Shown: positions 7,851 through 16,424, numbered from the stretch's first letter. The stretch: DNA of 64,000 nt from Pirellula sp. (GCA_013822725.1 PNKX01000015.1:62001-126000); one strand, 5' to 3'. Notes: generated from the letters alone by a model not told the origin. Numbers and translations: made by a program.

Positions 7851-8944
7851 GCGCTACCAAGCCGCGCCGCCCCCCGCGGCCGGAGCGCGGAGATAATCGC
7901 ATAATTTCTGCTTGAGCGATGTTCAACTTGATCCCACGACTCCGGCATCATGGCGGCATACCAGTCGGCGCGCTTGGCGACAACCAGCAGCCGACCGCCG
8001 GGGCGAAGCGAGCGGCGGGCGGCGTTGACGAAAAGTTCGGCGATGCGGTTGTCGGCGTAGTAGGGAGGGTTGGCGACGACGAGGTCGTACTCCCCTGCCC
8101 CGCTGTAGATGCCGTCGCAGCTAAGTTCCGCAGTGACGTTCGTCAGCCCGTTGAGCGCGGCGCCAGCGAGAGTACACTCCACCGCCCGTGCGTTGCCGTC
8201 GACGGCGTGAACGGCAACCGTCGAGTCGCGTGCAGCGAGCGCGAGAGCGACCGTCCCGGCGCCGCAGCCGATGTCAAGCACGCGCATCCCGGGCGTCGCC
8301 TCGGCAGCGTCGATCAATTGACGGGCCCCGGCGTCGAGCCGACGATGCGAGAAAACGCCGGGGCGGCTGACCGCTTGCAGTAAGCGTCCGCGATCACGGA
8401 ATGTGAGCTCGCAGCGAAAGTCGCGGACCTTGCGCAGTTCGACCTGTTTCCGTGCGATGTACACAGTGGCGTCGTCGTGCGCCTGCACCGTCACTTTGGG
8501 AAAAAGATCGGCCAGTTGTGCGCGGACCCATTGGTCGCGTGGGTTATCGACGGCGGCGACGAGCGTCCCGCCGAGTTCCAGCGACAAGGCAGCCGCTTGC
8601 AGTTGTTCGCGTGCTAGCTCCGCTTCGCCTGCCTTCGAGAGAGGCATCAGCGCCAATTGAAACGGCCCCGGCGGCGCGTCGGCCTGGCATGACAGCGTCA
8701 GATTGGGCGCTGCGCGGTCGATCGCCGTCACCGCCAGCTGCCGTGGAAAGAGATCGAGGAACCAGCAACTCACCGCGGCGGCAGGCTGGCATTGCGAAAT
8801 GCCGAAGGCCCCCTGAGCGCGTCCCATGGTGGTGCAGAGAACGCGAGCAACGTCTTTGCGCGTTGCCAGCAGTTCGGCGGCGGCCGTTAGCGCTCGCGCC
8901 TCCGCCGGACGTGCAGGGGGCAAAATGGGCAATTCGGGCGGCAT
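7838..8944 (-). CDS. RsmC/RlmG-like rRNA guanine-N2 methyltransferase
   Basis: 368 residues in two methyltransferase-like halves. The N-terminal half (about 1-190) is degenerate, as in RsmC. The C-terminal half carries motif I VLDIGCGAGTVALALA (about 217) and the catalytic motif IV VVANPPYY (about 290), followed by RPGGRLLVVAKR. NPPY is the mark of methyltransferases acting on an exocyclic amino group. This family modifies guanine N2 in rRNA (G1207 of 16S in RsmC, G1835 of 23S in RlmG); which one applies here cannot be decided. The gene is convergent with the ABC permease gene, and its stop codon lies inside a repeated palindrome. The last residues (PRGAARLGSATGR) look like a recent 3' extension through that repeat. 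Confidence 0.88.
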   Translation of the reverse strand: MPPELPILPPARPAEARALTAAAELLATRKDVARVLCTTMGRAQGAFGISQCQPAAAVSCWFLDLFPRQLAVTAIDRAAPNLTLSCQADAPPGPFQLALMPLSKAGEAELAREQLQAAALSLELGGTLVAAVDNPRDQWVRAQLADLFPKVTVQAHDDATVYIARKQVELRKVRDFRCELTFRDRGRLLQAVSRPGVFSHRRLDAGARQLIDAAEATPGMRVLDIGCGAGTVALALAARDSTVAVHAVDGNARAVECTLAGAALNGLTNVTAELSCDGIYSGAGEYDLVVANPPYYADNRIAELFVNAARRSLRPGGRLLVVAKRADWYAAMMPESWDQVEHRSSRNYAIISALRPRGAARLGSATGR

Positions 8945-9085
8945 CGCGGCGGCAGGTCGGGTTGTGCGGAAATCGGTTGGCGATTATACACTCCGCCCGC
9001 CACGCGCGAGATGGGCCTGCACCATGGCCCGCGCTGGCGGTTCGCGTCGGCGTCAGACCGTCTATCAAACAAGGTCCGAAACCAC

Positions 9086-10351
9086 ATGTCTCGCAGTCGC
9101 AAGAATCCGCTGCTCGCGGCGCTCGACGCCTCGTTTTTGATTGGCGCCGTTTGCACCACGATTTTCTACATGATCCTTCTCAGCCCGGGGATGAAGGATT
9201 CGACGCTCCATCGGTACACTACCGAGCATTTGGTGGAGTACGTCGTCGTCGCCCTCACCTTCTGGGGGTTGGCGGACGTGTTGCGGAAGCTCGCTACCTT
9301 CCCGCGCGAAGTGCTCGCCTTGCGTCACCAATGGCTGCCGGCGCGCAAGGGACGCGTGCCCGCCGCCGCCGCCGCCGGACTGCTGGAGATCGTCGACGCC
9401 CAGCCCAAGTGGGTCCGCGAGTCGCGGATTGGGCGTCGCTTCGCCGCGGCGCTGGAATACGTCGTCGAAAATGGCGCCGGGAACGAATTTCGCGACCAGC
9501 TGCAACTCCTCTCGCATCATGACGCCGAACGGATGGCGGCCAGTTACACGCTCATTCGCTTCGTCGTGCGGATCACGCCGGTGCTCGGCTTCTTGGGCAC
9601 GGTGGTTCACTTCGGCACCGCGCTGAACGGCATCACGCTCGACAAGATGAGCGACCAGCTCGGCGTCGTCGTCAGCGAGATGGGACACGCGTTCAACGCG
9701 ACGACCGTCGCGCTCGCCGCGGCGATGTGCATGATGTTTTGCCAGTTCGTCTGCGAGTGGATCGAAAAGGCGATCTTGCAGCACATCGATCACACGGTGG
9801 AAGACGAGCTCTTCAACCGGTTCGAGCTGAAAGACGCCAGCATCGCGCCGTTCTTGCGCGTGGTGCAGGAAGCGAATGACGACGCGCTGAAGATCATGGC
9901 GTCGAATCTCGAAAGCCAAACCGCCACCTGGGTCGAGGCGTTCGAAATGATCCTGCAACGGCTCGACGCGCGACAGAAACAAGAAGGACATGCCTGGACG
10001 CAGGCCCTGGAAACGCTTCACAGCCGGCATGAGAGCTACGACGCGGTGCGCGAAGAGCGGTTGCGGCAAATTCTCGATGCGATCGGCGAACGGCAAGATC
10101 GCTTCATGTCTCAGATTCATGCCACCATCGACAAGGCGGCCCTGCTCCGCAATGACTTTGCGGTCGTCATCGACACGATTCAGGGTATCGCCCAGGGCGA
10201 AGGCCGACTGTTAGAATTGCAGGCGACGCTGTCGGACAACCTGCGCGTCATTCACGAGACGCGGCAGATCGAGGATGCGGTGCATGGACTCACCGGAGCC
10301 ATTCACTTGTTGACCGCGCGAAGCGGCGACGGTCGCAAGACGGCGGCGTAA
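9086..10351 (+). CDS. MotA/TolQ/ExbB-like proton channel protein, canonical paralogue
   Basis: About 421 residues from the ATG at 9086; the frame extends to 9011, but the signature begins at MSRSRKNPLL. Membrane segments lie at about 14-35 and 55-75. The core TolQ/ExbB pair follows at about 165-235, with the family motif PVLGFLGTVVHFGTALNGI and then AFNATTVALAAAMCMMF. A long helical tail of about 190 residues follows. The last roughly 40 residues (LQATLSDNLRVIHETRQ, then AVHGLTGAIHLLTAR) closely resemble the end of the second ExbB-like protein at 11093-12622. Known members use proton flow to drive a partner protein. Predicted to partner with the ExbD-like proteins at 12619 and 14858. Confidence 0.88.
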   Translation: MSRSRKNPLLAALDASFLIGAVCTTIFYMILLSPGMKDSTLHRYTTEHLVEYVVVALTFWGLADVLRKLATFPREVLALRHQWLPARKGRVPAAAAAGLLEIVDAQPKWVRESRIGRRFAAALEYVVENGAGNEFRDQLQLLSHHDAERMAASYTLIRFVVRITPVLGFLGTVVHFGTALNGITLDKMSDQLGVVVSEMGHAFNATTVALAAAMCMMFCQFVCEWIEKAILQHIDHTVEDELFNRFELKDASIAPFLRVVQEANDDALKIMASNLESQTATWVEAFEMILQRLDARQKQEGHAWTQALETLHSRHESYDAVREERLRQILDAIGERQDRFMSQIHATIDKAALLRNDFAVVIDTIQGIAQGEGRLLELQATLSDNLRVIHETRQIEDAVHGLTGAIHLLTARSGDGRKTAA

Positions 10352-10361
10352 CGCCGCATTT

Positions 10362-10456
10362 CCAGCCCCGGGCTCCGCCCGGGGGTCGGTGTGCAGCTCT
10401 CTCAGGGCGGAATCAAACGTGAGGCTACCCCCGGGCGAAGCCCGGGGCTAAAAAAA
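10362..10456. repeat. GC-rich inverted repeat (AGCCCCGGGC family), copy 1 of 3
   Basis: Left arm AGCCCCGGGCTCCGCCCGGG and right arm CCCGGGCGAAGCCCGGGGCT are separated by about 45 nt; each arm is also self-complementary. Similar elements lie at 17391-17476 and 63025-63112. It directly follows the first ExbB-like gene. Confidence 0.8.
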
Positions 10457-10480
10457 CGCGCTCACTGCGCCAAAACAACA

Positions 10481-10517
10481 ACAGCCCGGTCGGCGCAGGG
10501 CCGACCGGGGCTGCTGT
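10481..10517. terminator. Strong hairpin, possible terminator after the first ExbB-like gene
   Basis: Arms CAGCCCGGTCGG and CCGACCGGGGCTG enclose a short loop. There is no T-run on either side, so Rho-independent termination is not proven. Together with the flanking repeats it fills the 741-bp gap 10352-11092, in which no gene is supported. Confidence 0.35.
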
Positions 10518-10784
10518 CTCCCCCCTGGGATGAATCGACGGACGCCGCAACGCCGATGGGCGCGGCGTCCCCGCTGATCTCATTGCGTTAGCAACGAGTG
10601 AAGAGTCCCCCTGTGCGGGCAATCGTGAACGATCGCCTCAGTTCATCTGTCGCGCCAGCGACGCGAAGCGAAGCTGGTTGGACGGTTGAAGTTATCGACC
10701 AACGATGGCATGGGCTTGTGGCAATCTTTGCGGATTGCGAAGGGCTTGCGGTACACCCCAGCAAATCTGAAAAGTCGAAAAGGC

Positions 10785-10946
10785 AACCGCCAAGGACGCC
10801 AAGAGCGCCAAGGAATGCGGGGAGGAATTCGTGAGCCCGCGAATCACGCGAATCGGCGCGAATGAACGTATGGAAATTGTTATTCGCGATCATTCGCGTG
10901 ATTCGCGGGCTTATGTCTTTCTCCTTCTTGGCGTCCTTGGCGGTTA
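10785..10946. repeat. Nested quasi-palindrome with two word dialects
   Basis: The outer arms are AACCGCCAAGGACGCCAAG (10785) and CTTGGCGTCCTTGGCGGTT (ending about 10946). The inner arms are made of CGCGAATCACGCGAATC and its complement GATTCGCGGG preceded by CATTCGCGT. Both dialects repeat a short word every 9-10 nt. This nested architecture recurs at 29752-29950, 41191-41379 and 45048-45257. It is the last recognisable feature before the second ExbB-like gene. Confidence 0.85.
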
Positions 10947-11092
10947 AACGCTGGCGCCAGCAGCGCGATTTGCAAGATTCGACTACATCGAGTTTGACGG
11001 TTGGGCCGATTCTATGGGAAAGAGAAACCTTGCGCCGTCGCCGCGCGCCGCCACGGCGCTTGGCGAATGCCGCCCGTAGAAGGGGATTCAAC

Positions 11093-12622
11093 GTGTCACG
11101 AATTACAGCGTTTTCCGAATGGCTGCTCCGCCAGCCGCTGGTCTGGGGAGGCATGGCCTGCTTCGCCTTCCAAGCGGTCTTCGTGCGCAACCTCGATCCG
11201 AGCGGCAACTTCTACCGCTGGTTCGCCAGCGACGGCGCGACCCTGCGGACGGCGGTGACCTTCCTTTTCTGCGTCGGCTTGGCCGCTCTCGCGATGCGGG
11301 CGTGGAATTTACTGATGCAGTTCGGCTCGCTAGGGAGCGTGCTCCCGCGACAGAGCGAGGCCGATGCCTTACTGGTCAAAACGATTGGCGACCGCCTGGG
11401 CGAGCTCGATCAATTGCCGCGGTCGATGCAGGAGAGCTATCTCGTCCGACGGATGCGGAATGGTTTGAGCGGCGGCAGCGCCACGGAAACGGCCGACGCC
11501 GTCGGGCAACGGTTGCGGCAGCTTGCGGCGGCCGATCGCACGACGCTGGCCGCGAGCTTCGGCGGCATTCGCACCATCATGGCGGCGTTGCCGGCCGCGG
11601 GCGCCCTCGGCGCCGTCACCGTCATCGCGGCGGCCATTCCTGGTTGGAACGCCCCGGTGGAGGGAGGAGTTGCCGGCACGCTTGCCCTGCAGGCGGCTCT
11701 GGCCATTGCAGGACAGGCGATCGTGACGACGGTGGTCCTCGCCTTCGCCAAGATTGGGGTCGAGCATTTTGAGCTGCAGTTACTCGACGCCGTCGATGCG
11801 ACGGCCGTCAGCCAGCTTGCCGGAGCCAGCGGATACATTGCGGCGTCGACCGATCCGCAAGCGGCGGCCATCGTGCGGCAGTGCGAACGGGTCCTCGACA
11901 CGGTCGAATCGGCCATCTCGCGGCACGATGCAGCGCTGAGCAAGTCGCTCGTCGCGGCTGGGCGTCGCTGGGAGGAAACCGCTTCGGCGGCGGCCGCTCT
12001 GCTTCACCGCACGGTCGGCGAAGCACTAACCGCGGGCCTCGCGAAACATGCCGAGGCGCTCAACCTGGGCGTCGCCAAACATACGGAAGACTTGCGAGGC
12101 GTCTTGGTGCGGCACGCCGAGATTCTGAGCGACAACATCGACGGGCACACGGGCGCCCTGGCCGAGGCGTTGGAACACCACACCGCTGTGATCGCTCACA
12201 CGGAGTCGAAGCTGGCGGAAGACAACCGCCGGCACATCGGCGAACTGGAAGCGGCGATCGGCGAAGCCGTGCTGGTCGGCGTCAGTCGCCAGGAGAAGCT
12301 CATTCAGCAGAGCGAGGAAATCCTGCGTGAGATGCAGCAATCGATCATCGAATCGGCGGGTCTGGCCGTGGCGCATCAAGAGCAACTCGCGAAGCAGAGC
12401 GAAGTGCTGCTCAAAGTGGTCGACGCCACAGGGCAAGTGCGGCGGTTGGAAGAGGCGCTCAACAGCAATCTGGAGACGCTGGCCGAGTCGCACCACTTCC
12501 AAGAGACGGTCGTCAGTTTGTCGGCTACCTTGCAGTTGTTGAGCGCAAACCTCGGCCGGCCGATGTCGGCGCGGGATGGAATTAGTTTGCTGGACGCCAC
12601 CCGGACGAGCCACGCCGCATGA
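11093..12622 (+). CDS. MotA/TolQ/ExbB-like protein with long coiled-coil tail, divergent paralogue
   Basis: 509 residues from a GTG at 11093, chosen because AGAAGGGG lies 7 nt upstream and because residue 1 begins the conserved part; the frame is open further upstream through a repeat. Four membrane segments are visible (about 17-35, 50-75, 155-180 and 195-225). The TolQ/ExbB core is divergent: the usual GxxGTV reads GALGAV, losing the Thr, while a Thr pair (IVTTVV) remains in the last segment. Residues about 260-480 are coiled coil with imperfect repeats such as KHAEALNLGVAKHTEDL. The C-terminus shares the LNSNLETL...VVSLSATLQLLSANL signature with the protein at 9086-10351. The stop codon overlaps the next start by 4 bp (ATGA), so it is translationally coupled to an ExbD-like gene. 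Confidence 0.82.
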   Translation: MSRITAFSEWLLRQPLVWGGMACFAFQAVFVRNLDPSGNFYRWFASDGATLRTAVTFLFCVGLAALAMRAWNLLMQFGSLGSVLPRQSEADALLVKTIGDRLGELDQLPRSMQESYLVRRMRNGLSGGSATETADAVGQRLRQLAAADRTTLAASFGGIRTIMAALPAAGALGAVTVIAAAIPGWNAPVEGGVAGTLALQAALAIAGQAIVTTVVLAFAKIGVEHFELQLLDAVDATAVSQLAGASGYIAASTDPQAAAIVRQCERVLDTVESAISRHDAALSKSLVAAGRRWEETASAAAALLHRTVGEALTAGLAKHAEALNLGVAKHTEDLRGVLVRHAEILSDNIDGHTGALAEALEHHTAVIAHTESKLAEDNRRHIGELEAAIGEAVLVGVSRQEKLIQQSEEILREMQQSIIESAGLAVAHQEQLAKQSEVLLKVVDATGQVRRLEEALNSNLETLAESHHFQETVVSLSATLQLLSANLGRPMSARDGISLLDATRTSHAA

Positions 12623-14874
12623 TTCGCCGCCGGACGAGCGAAGCAGGTGGCGGCGTCTTGTCGTTCACCTTTCTCGATGTGCTCACCTGCACCATGGGGT
12701 CGCTGGTGCTGCTGTTGGTGGTGCTTGCGCAGAAGGCGACGGACGTCACACTGGAAGAAGCGCTGGCCAACGCGAACAAGCCGAAGCCGGCCGCTGCTGA
12801 GAAACCGCCCGCCGAAAAAGCATCGTCCGAGCAACCAGTTCAGCCGGGAATGACCGACGCGAAAACGGCGTCGACAATGGCGGCGGCCGATCCTCAAAAA
12901 GCAGTTGGCGACGATCCGGAGGGAGACGCGAAGCTCAAGTTTGACGAGCAGCTGACAGCGGCGGAAAAGGGGCTCACGCCGGAAGAACTCGCCAAGCAGT
13001 TGGCGGAGACTCGCGAGGCAAGGCAAAAGATCGAAAAGCTTCGCGCTGAAACGGCGCAGCGTCGCAAAGATGACGAAGCGAAGGTGAGTCATCTCGAAGA
13101 GCATGAACGGCGGCTGGAGCGGGAAATTGCCGCGCTGCAGGTCGCGCTGGAGCGGCTCGAAGAGGCGGAGAAAGAGCAGAGCGTCGACCAGGAGGCCGCC
13201 AAGGCGGAGCTGGAACGACTCGAAGAAGTCATTGTCGAGACGAAGAAGCAGATCGAAGAACAACGGAAAGATACGGTCGGCAAAAAGTCGTACGCCATCG
13301 TGCCGTACAAGGGCGCCAATGGCACGATGCGGCGCCCAATTTACATCGAGTGTACGAAGGATGCGGTGACGATCTACCCGGAGGGGATCAGGTTGAGCGC
13401 GGCCGACTTCGACGGGCCGTTGCGCTCGGGCAACCCCCTCAACGCGGCGATTCGTGCGGCGCGAGAAGAGTTGAATGCTCGCGCGACGGCAGCGGGTCAA
13501 ACCGACTTGCCCGATCCCTATCCGCTGCTAATCGTCCGCCCCGACGGGGCGTACGCTTACAGCGCCGCGTTGAGCGCGATCAGTTCGTGGGACTCGGACT
13601 TCGGCTACGAATTCGTCGATGCGGATTGGAAGCTAGAATACCCGGAGACCGATCCGCGGCTGGAGCAGGCGATGCGCCACGCCGTGGAGCAGGCGCGGCA
13701 GCGGCAAGCGATGCTCGCGAAGGCGGCGCCGCGACGTTACGGGCCCCGATTGGCGATGGGAAGCGGCGAAGGAGGCGGCATGGGCGGCGGCGACGCCGAC
13801 GGCAGCGGGGCTGGCTTTGAGGGCGTCGCGCACCCGGGCGGCGACGGCGATCGGATCGGCGATCATAGCGGCGAGAACTGGATGGCTGCTTCGAGCGGCG
13901 GCCAAGGGGTTGGAGTCGATAGCGCCGGCGGGGCAGGAACTGGATCGAGCGCTGGAAACGGGTCGGCGGGCGTCAATCGTTATGCGGGCGGCGGGATGAC
14001 GACCGACGGAAACGGCGGCGCCGGCGGCGGAGCGGCTGGCGGAGGCAACTTTGCGGATGCGCCCGCCACGGCTGCAGGCGCATCGAATGGAACTGGTCAA
14101 ACTGCTGGCGGCGCGCCGCAGAACGGGCAAGCGGGAGCGAAGGGTACGGCTGGCGGCGATGCGGCAGGCCAAATGGCCGCTAGCGGAACTCAACCAGGCC
14201 AAGGGGTCGCGGGCGGGACGCAGGCCGCAGGTTCGACCGAGCGAACAGGCGGCTCGACGTTCGCCGGTGCGAACTCGCCGTCTGGCGGCGCCTCGTCGCA
14301 GACTTCACAGACGGCAGCTGCGGGCGGCAGCGCAGGTTCCAGCGAAGGCGCAGCCGGCGGTTCGTCGAGCGGTTCTCCGGGGGGGCAAGCGGGCAGCAGC
14401 AGTTCGGCGGCTGGCGGAGGAGCTTCGGGGGGCGCGGTGAGCTACAACCCAGGACAAACCGCCAGCGCGGCCACGTCCCGCGGTTCCAACTGGGCGAACC
14501 AAGCCGCGTCGCGCCGGGCGTCGGCGATCAGCCGGCCGATTCGCGTTGTGGTCAAGCCTGAGCAGATCAATGTGATGCCGACGAACCAAGGCGGCTCCGG
14601 ACCAGTCGGCGAGCCGACGGCGATCACCTTTCATCAACCGACGGAGAAGGTGCTCGATCAACTGGCCGCCACCGTCAAGGAACGGATGAACGAGTGGGGC
14701 CTCGCCGGCAACAACATGTACTGGCGACCAACGCTTGTTCTGCAGGTGGCCCCCGGAGCCGAACAGCACGCGATACGGCTCAACGACTTGTTGAAGGACA
14801 GCGGCATCGACGTGAAATTCCAGGAAGTCGCCTCACGCACCGAAGAGGGAGCCGGCAATGGAACAACACGATGA
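12619..14874 (+). CDS. ExbD/MotB-like single-pass protein with coiled coil and long Gly/Ser-rich linker
   Basis: 751 residues. One N-terminal membrane helix (about 16-38) begins FTFLDVLTCTMGSLVLLLVV. Asp20 sits where ExbD, TolR and MotB carry their proton-binding aspartate. Residues about 110-220 are a highly charged coiled coil, and about 225-360 form a folded domain (IVPYKGANGTMRRPIYIECT). Residues about 375-617 are a low-complexity stretch of Gly, Ser, Ala and Gln. The last 130 residues form a second domain (IRVVVKPEQINVMPTNQGG onward). ExbD-type proteins couple proton flow to movement in the periplasm. The gene overlaps its upstream ExbB-like neighbour by 4 bp and the next gene by 17 bp. 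The Gly/Ser-rich linker is unusual for the family and may span the periplasm. Confidence 0.8.
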   Translation: MIRRRTSEAGGGVLSFTFLDVLTCTMGSLVLLLVVLAQKATDVTLEEALANANKPKPAAAEKPPAEKASSEQPVQPGMTDAKTASTMAAADPQKAVGDDPEGDAKLKFDEQLTAAEKGLTPEELAKQLAETREARQKIEKLRAETAQRRKDDEAKVSHLEEHERRLEREIAALQVALERLEEAEKEQSVDQEAAKAELERLEEVIVETKKQIEEQRKDTVGKKSYAIVPYKGANGTMRRPIYIECTKDAVTIYPEGIRLSAADFDGPLRSGNPLNAAIRAAREELNARATAAGQTDLPDPYPLLIVRPDGAYAYSAALSAISSWDSDFGYEFVDADWKLEYPETDPRLEQAMRHAVEQARQRQAMLAKAAPRRYGPRLAMGSGEGGGMGGGDADGSGAGFEGVAHPGGDGDRIGDHSGENWMAASSGGQGVGVDSAGGAGTGSSAGNGSAGVNRYAGGGMTTDGNGGAGGGAAGGGNFADAPATAAGASNGTGQTAGGAPQNGQAGAKGTAGGDAAGQMAASGTQPGQGVAGGTQAAGSTERTGGSTFAGANSPSGGASSQTSQTAAAGGSAGSSEGAAGGSSSGSPGGQAGSSSSAAGGGASGGAVSYNPGQTASAATSRGSNWANQAASRRASAISRPIRVVVKPEQINVMPTNQGGSGPVGEPTAITFHQPTEKVLDQLAATVKERMNEWGLAGNNMYWRPTLVLQVAPGAEQHAIRLNDLLKDSGIDVKFQEVASRTEEGAGNGTTR

Positions 14875-15904
14875 CGACGACTCGATGCCGGGGCAAGACT
14901 CCTTCATCGACGTCGTTTGCAATATGGTCGGCATCCTGATCGTCCTCGTGATGATCGTAGGCGTGCGGGCGTCGCGGCCGGCTGAATTCGACGCGGCCAT
15001 GTTGCCGAAGAAGCCGCAGAGTCCAGCAGGCGTCGAGGAACGAATCGTTGACGCAACTGCGTTGACGCAGGAAATCAACGAGGCGCTTGCGGCGAAAAAG
15101 GAGTTGGAGCGCGAGACCGAGCAGATGGTCGACCTCGCCGTTCAAGCCGCGGCGACCGAAGCGCGACGCGAGCAGCTGTCGCTGCTGCAATCCGCCGTAG
15201 AGCAGCAGATCGCCGAGCGTCGCGCGAAGCTCGACGAAGCGGGGAAGGCGCAGTTTGACGTGCAGCGGGCTATAGCCGAGGCGGAAATCAAGCTTTCGGA
15301 ATTGACGAAGGAGCAGATTTCACTCGTCTCTCAGACGGTCGATGTGGAGGAGGTGGAGTGCGTTCCCACGCCGTTGGCCAAAACGGTCGAGGGGGATGAA
15401 ATCCACGTGCGGATCAAGAGAGGGATGCTCGCCGTAGTCCCTTCGGACGCATTGCTTGAAGAGGTTCACGCCCGCGGCGGCGACTATATTCGCAGCGGTT
15501 TGCGGGATCGCAGCTCCGTCGAAGACGTCTATGGACCGATCGACGGCTTTCGGATGCGACTCACCGTGAAACGGCACACTGTCGCCGTGCAAGGGCCGCC
15601 GGGCGTGCCGATGCCGCCGCAAACTGCCGTGGAATTGCAGGGCGTGTTTCTGCCGATCTCCGAAGACATCGGCCAAACGATCGATCAGGCCCTGCTCCCC
15701 AGTTCGCCCTTCATGCGGCAACTGAAGGCTCGCAAGACGGCGTCGCCGGCGGTGACCGCTTGGGTTTATCCCGATAGTTACGGCGAACTGCGGACGCTCA
15801 AGCGCGCGATGTGGGAGGCGGGCGTCGCACTAGCCATCCGACCGCTTCCTCACGGGCAGCCGATTATTTTCTCGACGTCAGGCAGCAAGTCGAGCGCGCA
15901 ATAA
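14858..15904 (+). CDS. Second ExbD/MotB-like single-pass protein
   Basis: 348 residues. The cytoplasmic start is acidic (MEQHDDDD), then one membrane helix at about 15-37 reads SFIDVVCNMVGILIVLVMIV. Asp18 in FIDV aligns with the proton-binding Asp of ExbD (PF[IV]DVML pattern). A coiled coil spans about 75-150, and a C-terminal domain follows (about 165-340, with EIHVRIKRGMLAVVPSD and QGVFLPISEDIG). It resembles the folded part of the preceding 751-residue protein in layout but lacks the Gly/Ser-rich linker. It overlaps the preceding gene by 17 bp and is the last gene of the cluster. Two distinct ExbD-like subunits next to two ExbB-like subunits suggest a heteromeric machine. Confidence 0.8.
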   Translation: MEQHDDDDSMPGQDSFIDVVCNMVGILIVLVMIVGVRASRPAEFDAAMLPKKPQSPAGVEERIVDATALTQEINEALAAKKELERETEQMVDLAVQAAATEARREQLSLLQSAVEQQIAERRAKLDEAGKAQFDVQRAIAEAEIKLSELTKEQISLVSQTVDVEEVECVPTPLAKTVEGDEIHVRIKRGMLAVVPSDALLEEVHARGGDYIRSGLRDRSSVEDVYGPIDGFRMRLTVKRHTVAVQGPPGVPMPPQTAVELQGVFLPISEDIGQTIDQALLPSSPFMRQLKARKTASPAVTAWVYPDSYGELRTLKRAMWEAGVALAIRPLPHGQPIIFSTSGSKSSAQ

Positions 15905-15907
15905 AAA

Positions 15908-15936
15908 GCGTCCGCCGACGATTCGCCGGCGGACGC
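15908..15936 (-). terminator. Intrinsic terminator for the Rrf2 gene
   Basis: Perfect 10-bp stem (GCGTCCGCCG with CGGCGGACGC) with an 8-nt-range loop. Read on the minus strand, the stem is followed by TTTTTATT. It lies 47 nt after the Rrf2 stop codon. On the plus strand it follows the last ExbD-like gene by 4 nt but lacks a T-run in that direction. Confidence 0.75.
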
Positions 15937-15983
15937 GGTAGCGCCATTAGTATTCGCGAAGCGATCGCGGCGATTCCGGTGAA

Positions 15984-16424
15984 TCAGCCAGTCCGTCGCG
16001 TCTTGGCGGCATTGGCGCCAACGGGACTCGGCGCCGGCTTGAGCTGCGAGAGCGTCACGGCGGCCAATCGCTTCCTCGCGTCGGCAGCGACGTCGCCGAG
16101 AACTTCAGTTAGCTTCTTTTGCGATTGCGGGGTCAAACCGCCGATCTGCGGCAGTTCCGACTGCACGGGCCCGTCAATCGCCTCGACGATGTCGAGCATC
16201 GTGATCTGCGTGAGCGGCTTGGCCAAGCGATAGCCGCCGTCAACGCCGCGAGTCGACTTGAGCAACCCTTCGTTAACAAGGTTGCGTAAGACCTGCAACA
16301 AAAACCGCTCCGGCATGTCGCCGAGTTGCGCCAATTGGCTGCAAGGAATGGGAGGAGCGGCCGGCGAATCGCTCAACTGAACGGCGGCCAACAAGGCGTA
16401 GGTGGATGCGCGTGAGATTCTCAA
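15984..16424 (-). CDS. Rrf2 family transcriptional regulator
   Basis: 146 residues. The Rrf2 winged helix is seen in MRISRASTYALLAAVQLS, QVLRNLVNEGLLKSTRGVDGGYRLAKP and LDIVEAIDGP. The start is a TTG at 16424: it gives the normal Rrf2 N-terminus and has GGAG six nt upstream. The three cysteines that hold the Fe-S cluster in IscR and NsrR are absent (the only Cys is near residue 28), so sensing must use another ligand or the protein is a non-Fe-S member. An intrinsic terminator follows the gene. Its target is unknown. Confidence 0.9.
   Translation of the reverse strand: MRISRASTYALLAAVQLSDSPAAPPIPCSQLAQLGDMPERFLLQVLRNLVNEGLLKSTRGVDGGYRLAKPLTQITMLDIVEAIDGPVQSELPQIGGLTPQSQKKLTEVLGDVAADARKRLAAVTLSQLKPAPSPVGANAAKTRRTG

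Noticed and set aside
8452-9522. Long plus-strand frame across the methyltransferase gene into the first ExbB-like gene
   Set aside because: It is out of frame with both recognised proteins and gives an Arg/Ala/Pro-rich product.
10598-10834. Possible small gene in the gap between the two ExbB-like genes
   Set aside because: The frame runs into a nested palindrome, has no clear ribosome-binding site and no recognisable motif.
9086-15904. Zorya-type antiphage defence system
   Set aside because: The long-tailed MotA-like protein recalls ZorA, but there is no ZorC, ZorD helicase/nuclease or ZorE gene nearby, the neighbours are housekeeping genes, and two copies of each motor subunit do not fit.
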